Shown here: one piece after another, positions 7,053 through 8,024 of the stretch
Numbering within the stretch: the stretch's first letter is position 1
Layout of the letters: the number at the start of each line of letters is the position of its first letter
Assembly: GCA_003135995.1 (NCBI GenBank)
Contig: PNBM01000106.1
Span: forward strand, 1 to 8,024
From: Ignavibacteriota bacterium
Lineage (GTDB): Bacteria; Bacteroidota; Ignavibacteria; Tepidaquicellales; Tepidaquicellaceae
DNA: 8,024 bases
Direction of reading: 5' to 3'
Program-made: the position numbers and the translations under genes
Notes under the pieces: model-generated
Told to the model about the DNA's origin: nothing
The model's input: the letters and a program-made list of their open reading frames with translations, nothing else
Database searches by the model: none

Positions 7053-7784
7053 CTAAAAAGTATATCCTATACCCAGAGATAATTTAAGTCCGTCTACGAA
7101 TACTTTTGAATTTAAATCCTGCTGGAATTGATAATTTACTCCTTCGAGGGTAACGTTATCGACCGGAAAATGATTTGATACTTTAAATTCGCCCTGCCTG
7201 ACGCGCATTTCGAGCAGTAATGAAATATGTTTGTCCATCATATATTCCATTCCGAATAATACGAGTATATTAACGGTTGCAGTTTTTGATGTTGTTATGG
7301 TTTCATAGCCGACCATCCTTCTTGACCTGTCGCCGAAATATATTCCTGCTCCTCCGCCAAGAAAAATATTTAAATTATCCAGAGCCTGAGGCAGACTGAA
7401 ATAAAGTGCAAATTCAACGGGAACAAATTTTATATTTTCAGTCACGTGAACCGGTATAAAATTTGTATCATTTTCAAGAACAGTTGAAAGAGAGTTGTCG
7501 GTTATTCTTAAATATTCGGTTGAAAATGAAAAGTAAATATTATCACTTATAATTTTTTTCTTAATTGATAATCCGTAGCCGTAACCGCCGTTTACTTCAT
7601 CCGTTATATTTCTTTCAATAATGTCGGTTGAATATGGGTTGAGTTGGATTGTTGCCGAAGAAATATAATTGCCTGACAGATAGATTGTAAAATCTTTGAA
7701 AAAATCAGATAAAAAGGATTTCTGACAGAAAGCCTGATTTGAGATTAGTAAAAAAAATATCAATATGAAAAATAATTTCCTCAA
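7053..7784 (-). CDS. Small outer-membrane beta-barrel protein
   Basis: This 243-residue protein begins with a clear signal peptide: Arg2-Lys3, a hydrophobic core rich in Phe, Leu and Ile, then Ala18-Phe19-Cys20 before Gln21. Cleavage before Gln is common in Bacteroidota-type exported proteins. The residues before Cys20 (Gln-Ala-Phe) do not make a lipobox, so a lipoprotein is unlikely. The mature part alternates polar and hydrophobic residues, has a Gly-rich turn near 140-146 (GGGAG) and ends LGIGYTF, with the terminal Phe expected of BAM-assembled barrels. Size suggests an eight-stranded barrel of the OmpA/OmpW-like kind. The start is TTG at 7784-7782: a TAG stop lies directly upstream in frame, and no ATG would keep the signal peptide. 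No Shine-Dalgarno is visible. It converges with the macroglobulin gene, so they do not form an operon. Substrate and role are unknown; it may be structural. Confidence 0.85.
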   Translation of the reverse strand: MRKLFFILIFFLLISNQAFCQKSFLSDFFKDFTIYLSGNYISSATIQLNPYSTDIIERNITDEVNGGYGYGLSIKKKIISDNIYFSFSTEYLRITDNSLSTVLENDTNFIPVHVTENIKFVPVEFALYFSLPQALDNLNIFLGGGAGIYFGDRSRRMVGYETITTSKTATVNILVLFGMEYMMDKHISLLLEMRVRQGEFKVSNHFPVDNVTLEGVNYQFQQDLNSKVFVDGLKLSLGIGYTF

Positions 7785-7834
7785 CTATTATTTTTTTCAA
7801 ACTAATGCTTTGAAATTAAAGAAGCAATTTCAAA
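7785..7834 (-). promoter_or_regulatory. Inverted repeat and possible promoter upstream of the barrel gene
   Basis: A perfect 9-bp inverted repeat, TTTGAAATT (7809-7817) and AATTTCAAA (7826-7834), lies 25-50 bases before the TTG start. On the - strand, TTAGTTTG (7805-7798) differs by one base from the Bacteroidota -7 element TAnnTTTG, and a TTG lies 19 bases upstream of it. If that is the promoter, the inverted repeat overlaps the promoter spacer and could be an operator. In such AT-rich DNA these matches could be chance, so this is a weak call. Confidence 0.25.
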
Positions 7835-7837
7835 AAA

Positions 7838-7865
7838 TAAAAAATAGAAAATAAAAAATAAATAA
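7838..7865. repeat. TAAAAAA-type heptamer array, four units
   Basis: T recurs every seven bases at 7838, 7845, 7852 and 7859, giving TAAAAAA, TAGAAAA, TAAAAAA and TAAATAA. The unit and orientation match the array at 6882-6909. It lies upstream of the barrel gene on that gene's strand, where it reads as T-rich DNA. Confidence 0.7.
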
Positions 7866-7876
7866 GAGCGGATTTT

Positions 7877-7904
7877 CAGTATCAAGTATTCAGTATAAAG
7901 TATA
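7877..7904. repeat. AGTAT heptamer array, four units
   Basis: Four 7-base units, CAGTATC, AAGTATT, CAGTATA and AAGTATA, run without a gap. They also read as two 14-base units that differ at two positions. The element is separated from the preceding TAAAAAA array by 11 bases. No gene or hairpin is associated with it. Confidence 0.7.
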
Positions 7905-7914
7905 CGTTTGAAAC

Positions 7915-8024
7915 AAGTTAAGAAGTTAAGAAGTTAAGAATTTAGAATTTAGAATTTGTTCTCTGCTTTTACCATTTTCCAATTTCCCATTTGCTGATTT
8001 CGAATTTGTTTAGAATTTAGATAT
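7915..8024. repeat. AAGTTAAG and AATTTAG tandem repeats with decaying ATTT periodicity
   Basis: Three perfect octamers AAGTTAAG (7915-7938) pass directly into two perfect heptamers AATTTAG (7939-7952) and a partial third (AATTTG). Further right, ATTT recurs at 7974, 7982, 7989, 7997 and 8004, that is every 7-8 bases, and again at 8015. This looks like a worn-down extension of the same kind of array. The stretch runs to the window edge and no coding region was seen in it. Confidence 0.65.

Noticed and set aside
7720..7784. Cys20 of the barrel protein as a lipoprotein Cys
   Set aside because: The preceding residues are Gln-Ala-Phe, not a lipobox, and the protein ends as an integral barrel. Cleavage after Cys20 by signal peptidase I fits better.
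7903..7910. TACGTTTG, a full match to the Bacteroidota -7 element on the + strand
   Set aside because: No -33 element at the right spacing and no gene start follows before the window ends.
7838..7959. Possible CRISPR array
   Set aside because: Units are 7-8 bases with no spacers between them. These are simple tandem repeats.

Overview
The window is AT-rich and carries only two protein-coding genes, which face each other. One is a very large secreted alpha-2-macroglobulin-type protein (555-6881, + strand). The other is a small outer-membrane beta-barrel protein (7053-7784, - strand). The macroglobulin has the long helical N-terminus and the C-terminal wording typical of Bacteroidota-type homologues. 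The barrel has a signal peptide that ends just before Gln, and a terminal Phe. Neither gene has a Shine-Dalgarno sequence, and hairpin repeats fill the spacers. I infer a Gram-negative member of the Bacteroidota/Ignavibacteria (FCB) group, probably Ignavibacteria-like. This rests on protein style and repeats, not on a marker gene.

Layout. Positions 1-554 hold no gene. They are packed with small palindromes: the right half of a terminator-like hairpin cut by the window edge (1-25), two copies of a palindrome-plus-tail repeat (62-99, 123-158), a strong terminator-like hairpin with T8 (186-216), a degenerate GTTACC hairpin (270-293), a cluster of three palindromes (309-398), and an AT-rich leader. 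The macroglobulin gene follows. Its stop codon runs into a (TAAAAAA)4 array, then two successive hairpin-plus-U-tract terminators (6940-6972, 6998-7034). The barrel gene comes next on the opposite strand. A 9-bp inverted repeat lies upstream of its start, and the last 190 bases are a patchwork of 7- and 8-base tandem repeats.

How the parts may work together. The macroglobulin has an intact thioester motif (Cys1559-Val-Glu-Gln1562) and a charged linker where a protease bait would sit. It should therefore act in the cell envelope as a suicide trap for foreign proteases. It is not next to pbpC, its usual partner in proteobacteria, and it has no lipobox. The barrel gene is convergent, so it is a separate transcription unit, and its role is unknown.

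The most unusual content is non-coding. Two hairpin families occur both before and after the macroglobulin gene in mirrored order. One pair shows a compensatory base-pair change. The same heptamer, TAAAAAA, lies on both sides of the barrel gene. I found no CRISPR array, RNA gene, transposase or defence operon.
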